From: Deinococcus aquiradiocola
GTDB lineage: Bacteria; Deinococcota; Deinococci; Deinococcales; Deinococcaceae
Assembly: GCF_014646915.1 (NCBI RefSeq)
Contig: NZ_BMOE01000004.1
Location: forward strand, 62,001 to 126,000
Direction of reading: 5' to 3'
Length of the DNA: 64,000 nucleotides
The stretch's first letter is position 1. Every line of letters begins with the position of its first letter. A model generated the notes under the pieces. That model saw only the letters and a program-made list of their open reading frames with translations, made no database searches and was not told where the DNA came from. Below are positions 19,858 through 29,746 of this stretch, piece by piece. The translations under genes were made by a program, and so were the position numbers.

Positions 19858-20292
19858 TCAGCGCTGCGGGACGATCAGGACGGGAATGCCGCTCTGACGG
19901 AGGACCTGTTCGGCGACGGAGCCCATGAAGAAGTGCGCGAGGGCGCCCTGCGGGTGCGTGCCGACCACGATGAGGTCCGCGCCCCACTGCTGCGCGGCCT
20001 GCACGAGCGTCTGTGCGGGTTCGCCCATCAGCACTTCCTCCTCCTCGCCGTCGCGGGCCAGCGTGTCGAGTTGCCGCTGGTCGCCCTGCGAGAGGGCCGT
20101 GAGCACCTCGGCACTCTGCATGACGGGCGCGACGCCGCCGGTCGTGAGGTCCGGCACCGTTCCGGCGCGGGCGTCCACCACGTGAATGAGGCGCAGCTGC
20201 GCGCCGGGGAAGCGGGTGCGGGCGACGTCCAGGGCCGCCTGGGCACTGTGGGAGAAGTCGATGCCGACCGCGATCTTCTGAAAGGCGTTCAT
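19858..20292 (-). CDS. universal stress protein (UspA family)
   Basis: A 144-residue single Usp domain. The N-terminus KIAVGIDFSHSAQAALDVA carries the conserved Asp. The nucleotide motif near the C-terminus is VVGTHPQGALAHFFMGSVAEQVL; the first half of the G-2x-G-9x-G-[ST] pattern is altered (GTHP), so ATP binding is uncertain. Such proteins are stress-induced and mostly cytoplasmic. TAGGCT (20299-20304, minus strand) lies 6 nt before the ATG, indicating leaderless translation. It is a single-gene unit. Confidence 0.9.
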   Translation of the reverse strand: MNAFQKIAVGIDFSHSAQAALDVARTRFPGAQLRLIHVVDARAGTVPDLTTGGVAPVMQSAEVLTALSQGDQRQLDTLARDGEEEEVLMGEPAQTLVQAAQQWGADLIVVGTHPQGALAHFFMGSVAEQVLRQSGIPVLIVPQR

Positions 20293-20360
20293 GCGCCGAG
20301 CCTACCCCGATCCGTCCTGCTGCGGGCGGCCACCTGAAGGTTTCCCCAACACGGCAAGGG

Positions 20361-20395
20361 GAACGCCGGACTCCGACAGGGCGTGTCCGGCGTTC
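20361..20395. terminator. terminator hairpin downstream of rpoZ
   Basis: An 11-bp perfect stem GAACGCCGGAC / GTCCGGCGTTC with a 13-nt loop, placed 19 nt past the rpoZ stop on the minus strand. No U-run follows. Confidence 0.65.
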
Positions 20396-20413
20396 GCGCT
20401 CGTGGCGGGCGGG

Positions 20414-20713
20414 TCAGTCGCGTTCGCGTTCGCGTTCGGCGTTCAGCTGCGCCTGCAGCTGCGCCTGACGCTGACGCATGTAGTCCTGCGTGAAGCGTTC
20501 CTCGTCCATGAGGTTCTGGCCGATGCGGAGCTTGCCGGTCGCGAGTTCGCGCATGGACTGCGTGACGAGGTTGCGGGTCTTGGCCTTCACGTCGGTGGGC
20601 AGCGTGCTGGGCGCGCCGCTGCGCAGCTGGACGGCGCGCTTGGCGACGACCACCGAGAGGCGGTACTTGCTGTCGGTCATGGAAAGCAGCTTGTCGATAT
20701 CTTTTTCGGCCAT
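20414..20713 (-). CDS. rpoZ: DNA-directed RNA polymerase omega subunit
   Basis: A 99-residue omega subunit that aids assembly of the beta' subunit. The core pattern is visible: DKLLSMTDSKYRLSVVVAKRAVQL with the KYRL-VVAKRA helix, followed by KTRNLVTQSMRELATGKLR. The C-terminus is a charged, Gln/Arg/Glu-rich helix (RQAQLQAQLNAERERERD), longer than the minimal family. GGGGAGA precedes the ATG. A TATACT box at 20842-20847 is its likely promoter. It is followed by a hairpin. Confidence 0.93.
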   Translation of the reverse strand: MAEKDIDKLLSMTDSKYRLSVVVAKRAVQLRSGAPSTLPTDVKAKTRNLVTQSMRELATGKLRIGQNLMDEERFTQDYMRQRQAQLQAQLNAERERERD

Positions 20714-20841
20714 GTGTGTGTCTCCCCGGTATTGCGGTGCAGGTGCAGCGAATGCCGTGCTCTGGTGGTGCTGTTCTGGGCGGGTGTGCTCCGGTCGCGC
20801 GGCGGGAGGCCGGGGCTTCCCGCAGGCGCACTCAGCCTCCC

Positions 20842-20847
20842 AGTATA
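20842..20847 (-). promoter_or_regulatory. -10 box of the rpoZ promoter
   Basis: TATACT on the minus strand, about 130 nt before the rpoZ ATG, between tdh and rpoZ. It gives a leadered message with a Shine-Dalgarno, unlike many genes here. No good -35 box is seen. Confidence 0.5.
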
Positions 20848-20864
20848 GCAGCTGAGCGGGCGGG

Positions 20865-21896
<1,032 letters not shown>

Positions 21897-22091
21897 GGTG
21901 GGCGCGTCGGAAGAAGCCTGCATAGGCATGGTTCTACCGCATCCGGACGGCGGCACCTCAACGGGCGGCAAGGTGAGCCGGGAAGGACGGCACCGGAACG
22001 GGCAGGGCCGCGCCCCCTGTCCGGACAAACCGCAACCCGCGCTGAAGGCCCGCTCAGCCCCGGCGGCGGGCGGACCTGATACCCTGCACGC

Positions 22092-22235
22092 ATGATCAGC
22101 TACAAGCGCAGCAACGCCCTGCAGCCCGAGAAGGAATCGGTGGTGCAGTTCGACCTGATGCCCATTCTGGTGTTCGCCCTGGGCTTCGTGCTCGTGCGGT
22201 CCCTGCTGCACTCGGTGCGCGAGGAACTGAAGTGA
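22092..22235 (+). CDS. 47-residue single-span membrane protein
   Basis: A small gene: about 22 polar residues ([20 protein letters not shown]), one hydrophobic span ([18 protein letters not shown]) and a short charged tail. Support for it being real: TACCCT (22080-22085) ends 6 nt before the ATG, the local leaderless pattern, and its stop overlaps the GTG of the next gene (GTGA). The family is not recognised. It is likely an inner-membrane protein working with the following gene product. Confidence 0.65.
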   Translation: MISYKRSNALQPEKESVVQFDLMPILVFALGFVLVRSLLHSVREELK

Positions 22236-22642
22236 CGACGCCCGCCGGTCCCGCCCAGACGCTGTACCGCAGTCAGGGCAGCGACCGGGCCGTGGTGCCC
22301 GGCTGGATGAACGTGCTGCCCGGCGTGCAGGACGCCATCGAGCTGCAGATCGACCTGAGCGACGCCGACCGCAGCCGCGAGCAGGCGATGCTGCTGGTGG
22401 AGTTCTGGGCGACGCCCGCCGACCTGACGCTGCAGTCCCTGCTGCCGGTCCGGGCCTTCCAGGGCGAACCGAAAGGCTGGTGCGTGTTCCTGCCCGCGCA
22501 GGGCCGCGTCTTCATCCGCGCCATCGACCCGCAGCCGAACCCGCCGCTGCTGGCCGCGCACGCCATCAACCTCGACCCGGCCACCCCTCCGGGGACGCTC
22601 GTGAACGTGAAGGTCGCCTTCCCCGGCTCCGGCGGCAACTGA
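22232..22642 (+). CDS. hypothetical protein
   Basis: A 136-residue soluble protein without a recognised domain. It contains an ecotin-like opening ([21 protein letters not shown]) and strands such as [20 protein letters not shown], but not enough to assign a family: ecotin-like resemblance is weak and I do not claim it. It has no signal peptide of its own. The GTG start overlaps the stop of the 47-residue membrane protein, so coupling is likely. A strong terminator follows. Confidence 0.65.
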   Translation: MTTPAGPAQTLYRSQGSDRAVVPGWMNVLPGVQDAIELQIDLSDADRSREQAMLLVEFWATPADLTLQSLLPVRAFQGEPKGWCVFLPAQGRVFIRAIDPQPNPPLLAAHAINLDPATPPGTLVNVKVAFPGSGGN

Positions 22643-22676
22643 CATCACGTCCCGCACGGGACCTGCCCACCCGGAG

Positions 22677-22708
22677 AGCGCCGACGCTGCAGTGCCAGCG
22701 TCGGCGCT
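22677..22708 (+). terminator. terminator hairpin
   Basis: A 13-bp perfect stem AGCGCCGACGCTG / CAGCGTCGGCGCT with a 6-nt loop, then GCCCTTG. It ends the two-gene unit 22092-22642. Confidence 0.75.
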
Positions 22709-22829
22709 GCCCTTGACTGCCCGGCCCGGCGTGGCCGGAGGGTGCAGGGCGGAGGTCGGGGGTGCGCGGCACGGGCGAACTGTGAAGTCCGGCGGGAGCG
22801 GAACGCGCGCCTGCACGTACACTGGCGGT

Positions 22830-23219
22830 ATGAGTGACCACAGCGAGCGAGACCTGCTGCGTGAACTGTTTCCCGACACGGCCCGCGAACTGTTCGGGTC
22901 CCTGCCCGGAACGCCCGTCCCCACCCTCGGCCTGTACCCCGTCGCGGACGGCCGCATGGCGCTCGTGTCGGGCGGCCGACTCGCGGAACTGGAACCCATC
23001 GAGCAGAAGGGCACGCGCGCCGCGCACTGCGACCTGTGCCACGTCACGCGCAGCCGCAGCGAGGCGGGCATCTTCCGGGTGCGGGCCACGGAGCGCACCA
23101 CCCTGTACCTGACGCTGTGTCTGAACACCGAGCACTGCCAGCGCCGCGCGGGCCGTCAGGGGCTGGAGGCGCTGGCGGAGCGCGTGCTGCAACGCTCGGC
23201 GGTCGGCCAGGAAGACTGA
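22830..23219 (+). CDS. FBP-type treble-clef zinc-finger protein (FusB/elongation-factor-G-binding-like)
   Basis: A 129-residue protein whose C-terminal half fits the FBP zinc-finger domain: HCDLCHVTR (CxxC), then a beta-hairpin, then LCLNTEHCQRR supplying the second Cys pair. In FusB-type proteins this domain binds EF-G and rescues stalled translocation. The N-terminal half (MSDHSERDLLRELFPDTARE...) is not diagnostic. The role here is therefore inferred only at domain level. TACACT ends 6 nt before the ATG (leaderless). It is upstream of, and separate from, the proline unit. Confidence 0.78.
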   Translation: MSDHSERDLLRELFPDTARELFGSLPGTPVPTLGLYPVADGRMALVSGGRLAELEPIEQKGTRAAHCDLCHVTRSRSEAGIFRVRATERTTLYLTLCLNTEHCQRRAGRQGLEALAERVLQRSAVGQED

Positions 23220-23280
23220 GCGGGCTTCCTGCGGTGCGGCCGGGCAACATTCCGACCGCGCTCTTGTGTCACCGCTCATG

Positions 23281-23293
23281 GCTGTATACAATA
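23281..23293. promoter_or_regulatory. candidate GntR operator overlapping the -10 box
   Basis: GCTGTATACAATA contains the perfect palindrome TGTATACA (23283-23290) and overlaps the -10 box TACAAT (23287-23292), 8 nt before the regulator ATG. The half-site resembles that at 24933. Binding here would autorepress the regulator. Confidence 0.5.
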
Positions 23294-23300
23294 TCCAGCA

Positions 23301-23963
23301 ATGTTCACCCGCCCGACGCTCATCCGTGAAAGTGTCTACGATCACCTGCGCGACGCCATCCTGAACGGCGAATTCCAGCCTGCCGAACGGCTCGGCGAGG
23401 TGGAGCTCACCGAACGGCTCGGCGTGAGCCGCACCCCCATCCGCGAAGCCATCCAGCGCCTCACGCAGGACGGCCTGCTGGAAAGCACGCCCGGACGCGG
23501 CGTCCGCATCCGCGTCGTCAGCGCCGCCGAAGCGCGCGACACGTACCTCGTGCGCGAAACGCTCGACGGGCTCGCCGCCGCCCTCGCCGCGCAGCACCAC
23601 ACGCCCGCCCAGGCCACCACCCTCGAACGCACCCTGCGCGACCTCGAAGCCGCCAGCAGCGACGACTACCGCGAACAGACCCGCCTCGACCTGGCCTTCC
23701 ACCGGCACATCGCGCAGGCCGCGCACAACGTCCCCCTCCTCGACCTCGCCCGCGACCTCGAACAACGCGTGGCGCTCGTCAAGCACCAGACCCGCGTGTA
23801 CAACAGCCACCCACAGACCGCCGCGCAGCACCGGGCCATCCTCCGCGCCGTCCTCGACCGCGACGAGACCGCCGCACGCGAGGCCGCCGCGCTGCACGTC
23901 CGGACCTTCGCGGCCCTCGTCATGGACAACCTCGGCGAGACGCCCCACCCCACCCCCACCTGA
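23301..23963 (+). CDS. GntR-family (FCD) transcriptional regulator of proline catabolism
   Basis: A 220-residue regulator. The winged helix (about residues 8-75) has [17 protein letters not shown] and [20 protein letters not shown]. The FCD effector domain follows, with metal ligands Asp and His in [16 protein letters not shown] and further His in QHRAIL and LHVRTF. It lies 25 nt upstream of proline dehydrogenase and reads the same way, so proline or P5C catabolism is the likely target; proline itself may be the effector. TACAAT is 8 nt before the ATG. Confidence 0.9.
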   Translation: MFTRPTLIRESVYDHLRDAILNGEFQPAERLGEVELTERLGVSRTPIREAIQRLTQDGLLESTPGRGVRIRVVSAAEARDTYLVRETLDGLAAALAAQHHTPAQATTLERTLRDLEAASSDDYREQTRLDLAFHRHIAQAAHNVPLLDLARDLEQRVALVKHQTRVYNSHPQTAAQHRAILRAVLDRDETAAREAAALHVRTFAALVMDNLGETPHPTPT

Positions 23964-23988
23964 CCCCCACCCCACCAAGGAGACCGTG

Positions 23989-24921
23989 ATGTTCGACCGC
24001 CTGTACCGTTCCGCCGTCCTCGGCGTCGCCAGCCGCAAACCCGTCGAGGACCTCGTCCGTGCCCGCGCATGGAGCGTCGCGCAGCGCTTCGTGGCGGGCG
24101 AACAGTCCACCACCGCCATCCAGGCCGTGCAGGACCTCGCCCGTGACGGCATCCTCGGCAACCTCGACCTGCTCGGCGAGTTCGTGAACAGCCCCGAAAC
24201 CGCCAACATCTTCGCCGAACAGGTCCTCGCCCTGCAGACGCAGGCCGCCGCCGCAGGCGTCGCCCCCTACGTCAGCGTCAAACTCAGCAGCGTCGGGCAG
24301 GGCCTCACCGTGAACGGCGAGGACCTCGGCCTGCACAACGCCCGCCGCATCGTCGCGCAGGCCCGCGAGTACGGCGGCTTCGTGTGCCTCGACATGGAAG
24401 ACCACCCGCGCGTGGACGTCACCCTCGCGCAACTCCGCACCCTGATCGGCGAGTTCGGACGCGAGCACGTCGGCAGCGTCCTGCAGAGCTACCTGTACCG
24501 CAGCGAGGCGGACCGCGCCGCGCTCGACGACCTGCGCCCCAACCTCCGCATCGTGAAGGGCGCGTACCTGGAACCCGAAACGGTCGCCATGCCCGTCAAG
24601 GCCGACGTGGACGCCGCGTACCGCCGCCTCGTGTACAGCCACCTCAAGGCCGGCAACTACACCAACATCGCCACGCACGACCCGGAAATCATCAGCGACG
24701 TCAAGATGTTCGTCCTCAGCCACGGCATTCCCCGCACGCAGTTCGAGTTCCAGATGCTGTACGGCATCCGCCGCGACCTGCAGAAGAAACTCGCCGCCGA
24801 AGGCTTCACCGTCCGCGCGTACATCCCGTACGGCCGCGACTGGTACGCGTACTTCAGCCGCCGCATCGCCGAACGCCCCGCGAACGTCATGTTCGTGCTG
24901 CGCGGCATGCTCAAGGGCTGA
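23989..24921 (+). CDS. proline dehydrogenase
   Basis: A 310-residue monofunctional FAD enzyme that oxidises proline to pyrroline-5-carboxylate at the membrane. Barrel motifs are visible: [60 protein letters not shown], and the substrate-binding arginines in [12 protein letters not shown]. The Thermus/Deinococcus enzymes are of this short form. ATG 23989 is preferred over GTG 23986 because AAGGAG (23977-23982) is then 6 nt away. It sits between its regulator and P5C dehydrogenase. Confidence 0.95.
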   Translation: MFDRLYRSAVLGVASRKPVEDLVRARAWSVAQRFVAGEQSTTAIQAVQDLARDGILGNLDLLGEFVNSPETANIFAEQVLALQTQAAAAGVAPYVSVKLSSVGQGLTVNGEDLGLHNARRIVAQAREYGGFVCLDMEDHPRVDVTLAQLRTLIGEFGREHVGSVLQSYLYRSEADRAALDDLRPNLRIVKGAYLEPETVAMPVKADVDAAYRRLVYSHLKAGNYTNIATHDPEIISDVKMFVLSHGIPRTQFEFQMLYGIRRDLQKKLAAEGFTVRAYIPYGRDWYAYFSRRIAERPANVMFVLRGMLKG

Positions 24922-24932
24922 GAGCGGCTGAC

Positions 24933-24947
24933 GGCTGTACAACAGCC
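24933..24947. promoter_or_regulatory. candidate GntR operator between proline and P5C dehydrogenase genes
   Basis: GGCTGTACAACAGCC is a perfect inverted repeat of 6 bp around a 3-nt centre. It lies in the 93-nt gap and shares GGCTGTA and ACA with the site at 23281. It may control a promoter for the P5C dehydrogenase gene. Confidence 0.5.
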
Positions 24948-25014
24948 TCTCCGCTTCCACACAGTTCACCACCTGCAGCCCAGAATTCGCACTCATCCGT
25001 CAAGGAGCCCTACC

Positions 25015-26586
25015 ATGCTGAAAGTTCAGGAGTACCGTCCGCAGGCCTTTACCGATTTCACGAAGGAAGAGAACGTTCAGGCGTATCAGGCTGCCCTCAA
25101 GAAGGTGCGGGCCGAACTGGTCGGGAAGCACTACCCGCTGGTGATTGACGGCGAGCGCGTGGACACGGCCGAGAAGCTGACCTCGCTGAACCCGTGCGAC
25201 ACCTCGGAAGTGGTGGGCACGACGGCGAAGGCCACTGTCGAGGACGCCGAGCGTGCCCTGCAGGGCGCGTGGAAGGCGTTCGAGTCGTGGAAGAAGTGGG
25301 ACGTGGATGCCCGCGCCCGCATCCTGCTGAAGGCGTCCGCGATCCTGAAGGCCCGCCGCCTGGAGGCGTGCGCGCTGATGAGCGTCGAGGTCGGCAAAAA
25401 CTACGCGGAGGCGGACGTGGAGGTGGCGGAGGCCATCGATTTCCTGGAGTACTACGCGCGGAGCGCCATGAAGTACGCGGGGTTCGGCGCAGCGGAGACG
25501 ACGTGGTTCGAGGGCGAGGAGAACGGCCTGATGTTCATGCCGGTGGGCGTGGGCGTGAGCATCAGCCCGTGGAACTTCCCGTGCGCGATCTTCCTGGGCA
25601 TGCTGGCCGCGCCGATCGTGGCCGGGAACTGCGTGATCGCGAAGCCCGCCGAGGACAGCGGCCTGATCGCGGGCATGATGGTGGACATCCTGCTGGAGGC
25701 CGGGATGCCTGCGGGGGTGCTGCAGTTCCTGCCGGGCGTGGGCAAGGAAGTGGGTGAGTACCTGACGACGCACGCGCGGACGCGGTTCATCACGTTCACG
25801 GGGAGCCGCGCGGTGGGCCTGCACATCAACGAGGTGGCCGCGAAGACGCAGCCGGGCCAGAAGTGGATCAAGAAGGTCATTCTGGAGCTGGGCGGCAAGG
25901 ACGGCCTGATCGTGGACGAGACGGCGGACCTGGACGTGGCGGTGACGGCGGCGGTGCAGGGCGCGTTCGGTTTCAACGGTCAGAAGTGCAGCGCCATGAG
26001 TCGCCTGATCGTGGTGGACAGCGTGTACGACGCCGTGGTCAGTGGCTTCGTGGAGCGCACGAAGGCCCTGAAGGTCGGCACGGGTGAGGAGAACGCGAAC
26101 GTCACGGCGGTCGTGAACCAGATGAGCTTCGACAAGATCAAAGGCTACCTGGAACTCGCGCCCAGTGAGGGCAAAGTGCTGCTGGGCGGCGAGGCGACGG
26201 GCGAAGCGAACGGCAAGATGGGGTACTACGTGCAGCCGACCATCGTGGGCGACGTGAAGCGGGACGCGCGGCTGGCGCAGGAGGAGATCTTCGGGCCGGT
26301 CGTGTCGGTGATCCGCGCGCGGGACTGGCAGGACGCGCTGGAGATCGCGAACAGCACCGAGTACGGCCTGACGGGCGGCGTGTGCAGCCGGGACCGGGCG
26401 CGGCTGGAGCAGGCCCGGCACGAGTTCGAGGCGGGGAACCTGTACTTCAACCGCAAGATCACGGGCGCGATCGTGGGCGTGCAGCCGTTCGGCGGGTACA
26501 ACATGAGCGGTACGGACAGCAAGGCGGGCGGCCCGGACTACCTGGCGAACTTCATGCAGCTGAAGACGGTGACGGAACGCTGGTGA
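25015..26586 (+). CDS. L-glutamate gamma-semialdehyde (P5C) dehydrogenase
   Basis: A 523-residue aldehyde dehydrogenase that completes proline breakdown to glutamate using NAD. The general base is Glu291 ([12 protein letters not shown]) and the nucleophile is Cys325 ([11 protein letters not shown]). The N-proximal [12 protein letters not shown] and the late [23 protein letters not shown] (split by family pattern) are typical of the RocA/PutA branch. AAGGAG precedes the ATG. It follows proline dehydrogenase after 93 nt that hold a palindrome, and is closed by a strong terminator. Confidence 0.96.
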   Translation: MLKVQEYRPQAFTDFTKEENVQAYQAALKKVRAELVGKHYPLVIDGERVDTAEKLTSLNPCDTSEVVGTTAKATVEDAERALQGAWKAFESWKKWDVDARARILLKASAILKARRLEACALMSVEVGKNYAEADVEVAEAIDFLEYYARSAMKYAGFGAAETTWFEGEENGLMFMPVGVGVSISPWNFPCAIFLGMLAAPIVAGNCVIAKPAEDSGLIAGMMVDILLEAGMPAGVLQFLPGVGKEVGEYLTTHARTRFITFTGSRAVGLHINEVAAKTQPGQKWIKKVILELGGKDGLIVDETADLDVAVTAAVQGAFGFNGQKCSAMSRLIVVDSVYDAVVSGFVERTKALKVGTGEENANVTAVVNQMSFDKIKGYLELAPSEGKVLLGGEATGEANGKMGYYVQPTIVGDVKRDARLAQEEIFGPVVSVIRARDWQDALEIANSTEYGLTGGVCSRDRARLEQARHEFEAGNLYFNRKITGAIVGVQPFGGYNMSGTDSKAGGPDYLANFMQLKTVTERW

Positions 26587-26615
26587 CGGCGCGCCGCTGA
26601 CCCCTGTCATTCTCG

Positions 26616-26642
26616 CCCCCTGGCGCGCCATGCGCCGGGGGG
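26616..26642 (+). terminator. intrinsic terminator after P5C dehydrogenase
   Basis: An 11-bp stem CCCCCTGGCGC / GCGCCGGGGGG (one T-G pair) with a 5-nt loop, followed by TTCTGTCT. Confidence 0.85.
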
Positions 26643-27049
26643 TTCTGTCTGCATGGTGGCGCGTGCGGACCTGTCGTTCGTGTTCGGTTCACGACTCTGG
26701 ACTTACAATCGGCAGTTTTTGACCCGGTTCAACGGAAAAAACTGGCCTATCTTATGCATTTTTGATGCATATGATCAGAATGGGCAGCCTGAGCATATTG
26801 GGTCGTGAACGCACACCCATCCCCCGAAGGATGAAGGCAGGTATGCCCCCGCCAGGACGGGTTTTCCACGGCTTCACAGCCGGTGTCGCAGCAGCATTGG
26901 TGTATCGCCCCCGGCCCGCCGACCTGTCTAGCCGACCTTGTGAAGGTGCATATGTCCTGCATTAACATCCCTCAATCAATCCAGTCCGGTTGAGACCGGG
27001 GCGTCACGGTGACGCCCACGGAGTACCCGTAACAGCTGTCGGAGGTCCT
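26643..27049 (+). promoter_or_regulatory. long leader region of the subtilase gene
   Basis: About 400 nt without a convincing gene and less GC-rich than its surroundings. It holds TTGACC (26719), TATCTT (26748), an inverted repeat TATGCAT-TTTTG-ATGCATA (26753-26771), a small hairpin CATCC/GGATG near 26818-26833 and, just before the subtilase ribosome site, two adjacent hairpins: CCGGT/ACCGG (26986-26999) and GGCGTCA/TGACGCC (27000-27016). This suggests a regulated promoter and structured 5' UTR; I cannot match it to a known riboswitch class. Confidence 0.45.
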
Positions 27050-28861
27050 ATGAAGAACGCCCGTCCTGTCCCGTCTCCCCTGCTCTCCAGAGGCCTGCTC
27101 GCCGCGTCGCTCGCCCTTGCCCTCGCCGCCTGCGGGCAGCAGAGCGTCACCGCGCCAGCACCCACCGCCAGCACCCCGGACACCACCATCACCGCCGGAC
27201 AGGACCCCGCCGTGAGCGGCGCGTACCTCGTCGGCTTCCGCGAGACGCCCGCCACCATCGGCACGCAGAGCGTCGGCACCCTCAGCGTGCAGGCGCAGGC
27301 GCTCGCCATCCAGGCCGCCGGAGGCACCCTCACCTCCCAGTACGCCGACCTGAACGCCGCCGCCGTGAACCTCACGCCCGCCGCGCTCGCCGCCCTGAAA
27401 GCCAACCCGAACGTCGAGTACGTCGAGCCCGACTACCTGCGCCACGCCTACGGCACCCGCAGCGGTCAGACCGACGCGCCCGGCGAGAAGGCCACCCGCA
27501 CCATCGGCACGCAGGCCGTGAGCGCCCAGGCCGTCCGCTGGACCGCCAGCGGCGAAACCACCTGGGGCGACACCGCCCTGCGCGTCCCCACCCTCCGCAC
27601 CAACAACTACACCGGGTCCGGCGTGGCTGTCTGCGTGGGCGACACCGGCATCGACGGCAACCACCCCGAGTTCGCACGGAAACTCAAGGGCTACCAGAAC
27701 TTCACCTCCGACGCCAACCGCACCAGCGCCTACAACCTCAACGACGTGTCGCACCACGGCACGCACGTCTCCGGCACCATCTACGCGCAGTACGGCGCGG
27801 GCACCGGCGCGGCCGGACTGCAGCCCGGCGAGAACACGAACGGCGTGGGCGGCGTCGCCACCGGCGCGAACCTCTACATGGCCCGCGTCCTCGGTGACAG
27901 CGGCTCCGGCAGCAGCAGCGGCATCATCAACGGCGTGAACTGGTGTGCGTCGCAGCTCAAGAGCAAGGGCGGCACCGAAGCGCACGTCGTCATCAGCCTG
28001 TCCCTGGGCGGCGGCAGCGCCAGCCAGACCGAGCAGCGCGCGTACACCGCCGCGTACAACGCGGGCGCCCTCGTGGTCGCCGCGACCGGCAACGACGGCG
28101 CGGCCGTCAGCTACCCCGCCGCGTACACCAACGTCCTCGCGGTCGGCGCCATCGACGACAACGGCGTGGTCGCGTCGTTCAGCAACTTCGGCAGCAAGGT
28201 CGCGCTCGTCGGCCCCGGCGTGCACGTCCTCAGCAGCGTCCCGCTCGGCCAGGGCAGCGCCGCCAGCGCCAGCGCCGTGAACGTCCCCGCCTTCACCGAC
28301 GTGAGCGGCGCCGACAAGAGCGGCAAGGGCACCTTCACCGGCAGCATCGTCAAGGCGGGCGACGGGACCGGTACCGCAGGCGCGAACCAGTTCTGCGGCA
28401 CCAGCACCCGCAACGCGGCCCTGAGCGGCAACATCGCCCTCATCGCGCGCGGCACCTGCTCCTTCGAGGAGAAGGTCGCGAACGCCGTCGCCAGCGGCGC
28501 CAAGGGCGTCATGGTGTACAACAACGCGGCCGGTCCGCTCGGCATGAGCCTCACCAACACCTACACCGTCCCCGTCGTGGGCCTCACGCAGACGGACGGT
28601 CAGGCGACCCTCGCGAAACTCCCCACCACCGGCACGGTCGCCATCACCAGCGCCGACTACGAATACTTCGACGGGACCAGCATGGCCACCCCGCACGTCA
28701 GCGCCGCCGCCGCCGTCGTCTGGGCCGCCAAGCCCACCCTGACGCCCGCCACCCTCACCACCCTGCTGCAGAACACCGCCACCGACCTCGGCACGGCCGG
28801 CAAGGACAACTCCTACGGCTACGGCCTCGTCGACCCGTACAAGGCCATCACCGGCAACTGA
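27050..28861 (+). CDS. subtilisin-like (S8) serine protease, lipoprotein, with PA domain
   Basis: A 603-residue secreted protease. The signal ends in LALALAACG, a lipobox with lipid-modified Cys28. A propeptide of the I9 type follows (AYLVGFRETP to NVEYVEPDYL, about 60-140). The triad is Asp198 (CVGDTGIDGNHPEF), His236 (SHHGTHVSGTI) and Ser544 (DGTSMATPHVSAAAAVVW). A protease-associated domain is inserted between His and Ser (about 420-530; CSFEEKVANAVASGAKGVMV). It is probably cell-surface bound and digests proteins for nutrition. GGAGG is well placed. The leader upstream is unusually long. Confidence 0.95.
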   Translation: MKNARPVPSPLLSRGLLAASLALALAACGQQSVTAPAPTASTPDTTITAGQDPAVSGAYLVGFRETPATIGTQSVGTLSVQAQALAIQAAGGTLTSQYADLNAAAVNLTPAALAALKANPNVEYVEPDYLRHAYGTRSGQTDAPGEKATRTIGTQAVSAQAVRWTASGETTWGDTALRVPTLRTNNYTGSGVAVCVGDTGIDGNHPEFARKLKGYQNFTSDANRTSAYNLNDVSHHGTHVSGTIYAQYGAGTGAAGLQPGENTNGVGGVATGANLYMARVLGDSGSGSSSGIINGVNWCASQLKSKGGTEAHVVISLSLGGGSASQTEQRAYTAAYNAGALVVAATGNDGAAVSYPAAYTNVLAVGAIDDNGVVASFSNFGSKVALVGPGVHVLSSVPLGQGSAASASAVNVPAFTDVSGADKSGKGTFTGSIVKAGDGTGTAGANQFCGTSTRNAALSGNIALIARGTCSFEEKVANAVASGAKGVMVYNNAAGPLGMSLTNTYTVPVVGLTQTDGQATLAKLPTTGTVAITSADYEYFDGTSMATPHVSAAAAVVWAAKPTLTPATLTTLLQNTATDLGTAGKDNSYGYGLVDPYKAITGN

Positions 28862-28890
28862 GAAACACTCACTCCACGCGTTGATCGAGC

Positions 28891-28924
28891 AGAGCGGGCG
28901 GCCCACACCGGGACCGCCCGCTCT
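28891..28924. terminator. bidirectional terminator
   Basis: An 11-bp perfect stem AGAGCGGGCGG / CCGCCCGCTCT with a 12-nt loop, followed by GCTGTCTTCG. It lies between convergent genes. Confidence 0.8.
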
Positions 28925-28949
28925 GCTGTCTTCGCGGTTCAGGGACGGG

Positions 28950-29648
28950 TCAGTAGAACTGTCCCAGGTCGAAGTTTACGGCGTACGCGCAGCCGCTGTC
29001 GGCCTCGGTCCTCACGAGCAGGTCCACCTTGTCGTTGGCGTTGACGCCGACCTTCGTCGGCTCGAAGTAGTACACGAGCGTCCCGCCGAACCGGCCCGCG
29101 CTGTCGGCCTTCCAGTCGTTCACGTAGCTGGCCTTCACGGGCGCGCTCAGCTTGCCGTCCGGTCCCCGGAGGCGCACGGTGTACGCGGCCCGCTGCTTGA
29201 GGTCCGCGAGGCCCGCCACGACGAGGTCGAGGCGCAGCTGACCGTCCGGCATGCGGGACGCGCTGTCCTTGAGGGCGTCGTCGGGCGTGAGGTTCTTGAA
29301 GTTGTCGTTCGCGGCGGCCGCCTGGAAGGACAGCTGATCGGCCTGGCCGCTGAGGGTGAGGGTGACGGGGCGGCTGCCGCTCCTGTCGTAGGCGGTGGGC
29401 GCGGCGAGCCAGTCGCTGACGCAGGTGTCGCCGCCGTCGAAGGCTTTGAGCCCGCCGTCCGTGCGGAACTTGCCGTCCTGCACCGTGAGGTCCACGGTGA
29501 GGTAGGTGGGGACGGGGTCGCGGCGGCGGTACGCGGCGTCGATGACGTTCTTGGCGGTGCTCGCGTCGAGTTTGGGAATCCACGCGAGGGCGGGCGCGGC
29601 GGTCAGGACGGCGAACGTGGCGGGCAGGAGGAGTCGGGCGGTACGCAT
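28950..29648 (-). CDS. secreted hypothetical protein
   Basis: A 232-residue protein with a clear Sec signal (MRTARLLLPATFAVLTAAPALA). The mature part is beta-rich with two cysteines (GGDTCVSDW and DSGCAYAVNF) that could pair. I recognise no family. The ATG at 29648 has AGAGG upstream. It is the last minus-strand gene before the terminator, about 100 nt beyond the tonB-like gene, and could belong to the same operon. It may be a periplasmic partner of the ExbBD system, but that is only proximity. Confidence 0.75.
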   Translation of the reverse strand: MRTARLLLPATFAVLTAAPALAWIPKLDASTAKNVIDAAYRRRDPVPTYLTVDLTVQDGKFRTDGGLKAFDGGDTCVSDWLAAPTAYDRSGSRPVTLTLSGQADQLSFQAAAANDNFKNLTPDDALKDSASRMPDGQLRLDLVVAGLADLKQRAAYTVRLRGPDGKLSAPVKASYVNDWKADSAGRFGGTLVYYFEPTKVGVNANDKVDLLVRTEADSGCAYAVNFDLGQFY

Positions 29649-29746
29649 GGGGGACCTCTCTGGGGGGGTGGGGTGGGCGGGTGGACGGGCCCTGGATAGC
29701 GTGCGGGCGTGACGTGAGCCTGACGCTCGGCGGTGGGCGTACGGGG

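Noticed and set aside
22232..22642. Ecotin-like protease inhibitor
   Set aside because: Only a vague similarity near the N-terminus; no signal peptide and no reactive loop that I can identify.
26753..26771. Radiation/desiccation response motif (RDRM) before the subtilase gene
   Set aside because: The spacing of the inverted repeat resembles the RDRM, but the arms are TATGCAT rather than TTATGT/ACATAA, and the gene is not a repair gene.
26762..26965. A 67-codon open frame in the subtilase leader
   Set aside because: No ribosome site or leaderless box, unusual composition for a gene here, and the region is better explained as a leader.
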